The position numbers were made by a program, and so were the translations under genes. DNA of 64,000 nt, taken from positions 80,638 through 144,637 of the forward strand of contig CAZWVI010000005.1 in the NCBI GenBank assembly GCA_964637165.1. Reading direction: 5' to 3'. Below the pieces are notes generated by a model. That model searched no databases and was not told where the DNA came from. It was given only the letters and a program-made list of their open reading frames with translations. Each line of letters opens with the position of its first letter. The stretch's first letter is position 1. This DNA comes from CAZWVI01 sp964637165. GTDB lineage: Bacteria > Planctomycetota > UBA1135. Shown piece by piece: positions 61,429 through 64,000 of the stretch.

Positions 61429-63906
61429 TTACTGAATTGTCAAGGCGACGCCATTTGACAGTTGGCCAGAATCCCAGTCGAGTGCTTGGAACCACATCTG
61501 TAGTCCAGCAGTTGTTGATGGTGGGTACTGAATCATGTAGGATTCGCCATTGTTGTCAGCAACCATTACTGGGAAGTTCTTCCAAGGTGCTGTCATGTAA
61601 ACAGTTCCCCAAGCGGTACTAGTTGGGCCACCGCCATTAATTGACCAAGCGGAGAACACATTACCACCAGGCGAACAGTTGGAAACCGCAAAGCTAGTGG
61701 TGCCACCGGCAATCAAGTCTTCGACTTCTAGGTGTGGGGTGTCGTGAGCCGAACGGTAGCGAATGCTGCCATTCCATGTGCGGTCCTGCAGCACCGAGCC
61801 GAATGGGTTTGGACCATTTAGGCCAGCACCACAAGTGATCCGCATGTCGGAGTTTTCAAAAGTTCCAGTGCCAGATGTGTAGTGAATGGTCTCTGCACCA
61901 CCTGCATGAATGTAGAAGGCGTAAGTCATGCCAGCATTTAATTGCGGTGATGAAATTGCAATGGTTGTGCCTGCCCCTGGCCCAGCACTTGTTGCTTTTG
62001 TATCGCTACCAAGGAATGTCCAATCGCCAGGATTGTCTTCATGGCCAACATAACTTCCGGTTTTGTACCAAACATCGAAACCAGTAACGGTGCCGGCTAG
62101 TGCGTCAGAGTTAACGTCAAAGCTACTAATCACAATGTCCTCCATTACTTCAATGTCAAACATGTTTCCGTTCCACGAAGAAATGCCACCAGTCATTGGA
62201 GTGTTTAGGTAGTGCTCACCGTTGGCCCCTTCGTAGTAAAGGATGCCATTCCAAATGCGGTCAATAAATGTATTTCCAGAGAAACCACCAGCTCCCTTTC
62301 CGCAGCCAGACTCGATGCGTAAAAAGCTGTCATCGTAAGTTTCAACTCCGTTGGTGTAACGGCAGTCGGTGTCAAGGTCTACAAAAAGTCCATAGGTTTT
62401 ATCTTGCTCGAAAACTTTGTCGCTTCCGTAAGTAATTGAGAAGTCCATCTTAGTGATCGCATCTTGACCAGCGCTGATGCCGGTTAGACTTTGCAACAAA
62501 GTCCATCCATTTGAGGATGAATCATTTCCAACCCAAGTTCCTTCACGGTAGTAAACATCAACGTTAATCGAAGTTCCCGCCGCAGCCTTGGAGTTGACAG
62601 CGATGCTAGTTAAGGAAATGTCTGCTTTGGGCTTAATGTCAAACATGTTGCCGCCTGAGCCATTGTCAGATGCAAATGTTGTTTCTAGCTGGTGGTAGAA
62701 AGTTACTCCACCACGGAAGGCAACGTAGGCCGCATAGTTTTCACCAATGTGGCGTGAGCTGTCTTCACTTGATGTAACACCCATGGCTTCACCGTTTGGT
62801 GCCAGCATGTCTGGATTTGAGTAGGTGCGTTGCCGCGTGCCTGGGTATGACATGATTGAACCATATGCACCACTTGGCTGGGTTAAGTACCCATAAGCAT
62901 ATGAATTGCACGATGAACCTGCGTTGGCGCGATCGTGAGCGAGTCCCATGTTATGGCCGAGTTCGTGAGCCAGTGTGAAAGTTGAAGCAACGCGAGTGTT
63001 GCGACCAACGGAAAATGCAGAGTTATCGCTATTGCTACAACCGATAAACCCAACACCAGAACCGTAATTAGCTATGAACAATTCAATGAAGTCAGCTCCA
63101 AAGTCATCACGTAAACTATGTACTTCTTCGAGTTCCCCATCACCAGTATCACGTAAGTTATAAAGGTCGGTAGATTGGTCGCCACTTTGGGTGTAACCAG
63201 TTGCTTCGTAAGTGTGCACTAGGTTAACTCGGAAGGTCGAATCACCTTGCGCCAGCGCGCGATTCATCTCGGAAACCGAAAGGTTTGCAAGTGAGTTGGC
63301 ACCATCGATGCCACCTTCTGCATTCACGCAATCAGTCGTAAACACAATCATTAGGTGGCTAGTGTGTCCAGACTCGCGACCACTACCACCACCTTGTTGT
63401 GAAGGTAGGGATAGTTGGTGGCTGGAATTGGTGCCACATGCTTCGAAAAGTGACTTGTCGATTTCGCTAACCGTAAATTGACCGTCGCCGACGTTGCCGA
63501 GATCATAAAGAACACCACCTTCGCTACGAATTACTCCGCTGACAGCGCCATTTAGTATTGAAAAATCAGCGTAGAAGAAGTCATGTTCACCAATTGAGTA
63601 ATGGAAAACTTGGCCACCCCCGTAAACAACTTCAGTACTTTCAAAAGTTGCCAAGATATTGACATCGTCAAACAAGTTCAAGTTGATGGTGGGGTTGGCT
63701 TCTCCGAGTTCGGCACGGTCGCCAAGTAAGTCAAAATTAATGTAAACATTATCTTGGCGAATGGCTTCCGGATTCTCGTGCATACGAGTAATCAGGTTGG
63801 TTGGAACAGGCTGGAAAAGATTTGGTGCAGATTCCTGTTGGGCAACGAGGCCAGTTGAGGCGGTCGCGCAGAGCAGTAAAGCAGCTAGGGGGGTGGTTGA
63901 TTTCAT
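61429..63906 (-). CDS. Large exported reprolysin-like metalloprotease with shared C-terminal domain
   Basis: 825 residues. The signal peptide is MKSTTPLAALLLCATASTGLVAQ. A propeptide leads to the catalytic zinc site TLAHELGHNMGLAHD at about residues 310-325, with a Met-turn (SIMSYPG) after it, a metzincin of the M12 reprolysin kind. Two similar beta-domains follow, each starting MFDI and containing DVYYREGTWVG or DVWYKTGSYVG. The last 100 residues (DLIAGGTTSFAVSN to FQALDWDSGQLSNGVALTIQ) form the domain shared with HAF, FG-GAP and the first metalloprotease. It should digest extracellular protein. A T/G-rich tract lies just upstream (63920-63940). Confidence 0.88.
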   Translation of the reverse strand: MKSTTPLAALLLCATASTGLVAQQESAPNLFQPVPTNLITRMHENPEAIRQDNVYINFDLLGDRAELGEANPTINLNLFDDVNILATFESTEVVYGGGQVFHYSIGEHDFFYADFSILNGAVSGVIRSEGGVLYDLGNVGDGQFTVSEIDKSLFEACGTNSSHQLSLPSQQGGGSGRESGHTSHLMIVFTTDCVNAEGGIDGANSLANLSVSEMNRALAQGDSTFRVNLVHTYEATGYTQSGDQSTDLYNLRDTGDGELEEVHSLRDDFGADFIELFIANYGSGVGFIGCSNSDNSAFSVGRNTRVASTFTLAHELGHNMGLAHDRANAGSSCNSYAYGYLTQPSGAYGSIMSYPGTRQRTYSNPDMLAPNGEAMGVTSSEDSSRHIGENYAAYVAFRGGVTFYHQLETTFASDNGSGGNMFDIKPKADISLTSIAVNSKAAAGTSINVDVYYREGTWVGNDSSSNGWTLLQSLTGISAGQDAITKMDFSITYGSDKVFEQDKTYGLFVDLDTDCRYTNGVETYDDSFLRIESGCGKGAGGFSGNTFIDRIWNGILYYEGANGEHYLNTPMTGGISSWNGNMFDIEVMEDIVISSFDVNSDALAGTVTGFDVWYKTGSYVGHEDNPGDWTFLGSDTKATSAGPGAGTTIAISSPQLNAGMTYAFYIHAGGAETIHYTSGTGTFENSDMRITCGAGLNGPNPFGSVLQDRTWNGSIRYRSAHDTPHLEVEDLIAGGTTSFAVSNCSPGGNVFSAWSINGGGPTSTAWGTVYMTAPWKNFPVMVADNNGESYMIQYPPSTTAGLQMWFQALDWDSGQLSNGVALTIQ

Positions 63907-64000
63907 TTTCTTGGAATGTGGAGTTTTTTTTTTGGGGGGGAGTTACCTTATCGCCAAGGAGTCAATTAAGATGTCCGCCACGCTTTTTTTTAATAAGTTT

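Noticed and set aside
63920..63945. T/G homopolymer run before the large metalloprotease
   Set aside because: It may be a phase-variable tract, but it is outside the coding region and could be an assembly artefact; no second case supports it.
1..64000. tRNA, rRNA, CRISPR, transposase or prophage genes
   Set aside because: I looked for typical T-loop sequences, regularly spaced repeats and recombinase motifs and saw none; the dispersed palindromes are too far apart to be a CRISPR array.

Overview
The window is one dense stretch of bacterial chromosome of roughly even base composition, with short gaps, many start/stop overlaps, and no rRNA, tRNA, CRISPR array, transposase or phage gene that I could recognise. 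The gene families suggest a Planctomycetota-like organism, although no phylogenetic marker settles this. They include a YdjY-domain protein, a sigma-like factor beside a Ser/Thr kinase with TPR repeats, HEAT/VWA and FG-GAP/UnbV proteins, HAF-repeat proteins, large secreted metalloproteases, squalene/phytoene synthase, bacterial inositol-phosphate synthase and a CFI-box C-terminal protein.

Layout. 1-6.3 kb (minus): two coupled HEAT-repeat exported proteins, a Bax-inhibitor-1 membrane protein, a sodium:solute symporter and a NagZ-like GH3 hydrolase. 6.4-10 kb: an isoaspartyl peptidase/asparaginase converging on a ROK sugar kinase and an exported M28 peptidase. 10-13.5 kb: gpmI coupled to a beta-helix protein with a CFI-box C terminus. 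13.6-16.3 kb: a small membrane protein, YgfZ, a small Cys-rich ORF and a methyltransferase. 16.4-24 kb (plus): a compact run nnrD, helical-repeat protein, YdjY protein, membrane protein, ino1, queA and an apparently exported methyltransferase. 24-30 kb: a PLP decarboxylase, a sigma-like regulator converging on a Ser/Thr kinase, and an MFS exporter. 30.2-33.9 kb: a decayed FG-GAP gene beside its intact paralogue. 34-36.5 kb: tandem DUF2249 protein, haem-copper-oxidase-I-like protein, SufT/MIP18 protein and the CrcB fluoride channel. 36.5-39.6 kb: a GGQ release-factor-like protein, an orphan HlyD-like adaptor and a haemolysin III protein. 39.6-54.9 kb: lipid genes (fadD, TetR, SDR, plsC, then fadJ-fadI divergent from TetR-fadE) wrapped around two HAF proteins and a metalloprotease. 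54.8-64 kb: squalene/phytoene synthase, a DUF2007-like ORF with an in-frame TGA, apaG, a porin/FMN-binding/cytochrome-b-like operon, a bacterial histone, an ArsB/NhaD-type antiporter with a CBS protein, and a second large metalloprotease.

The gene set describes an aerobic heterotroph that degrades proteins and glycans outside the cell, takes up solutes by symport and burns fatty acids by beta-oxidation under TetR control.

Three things stand out beyond ordinary gene content. First, a 20-bp palindromic element (TGACC-N9-GGGTCA) occurs ten times, mostly flush with gene ends. It supplies three stop codons and in one case lies inside queA. Second, five secreted proteins of different architecture, plus the pseudogene, appear to end in the same roughly 100-residue C-terminal domain. 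Third, there is a stand-alone bacterial histone-fold gene with its own strong terminator.
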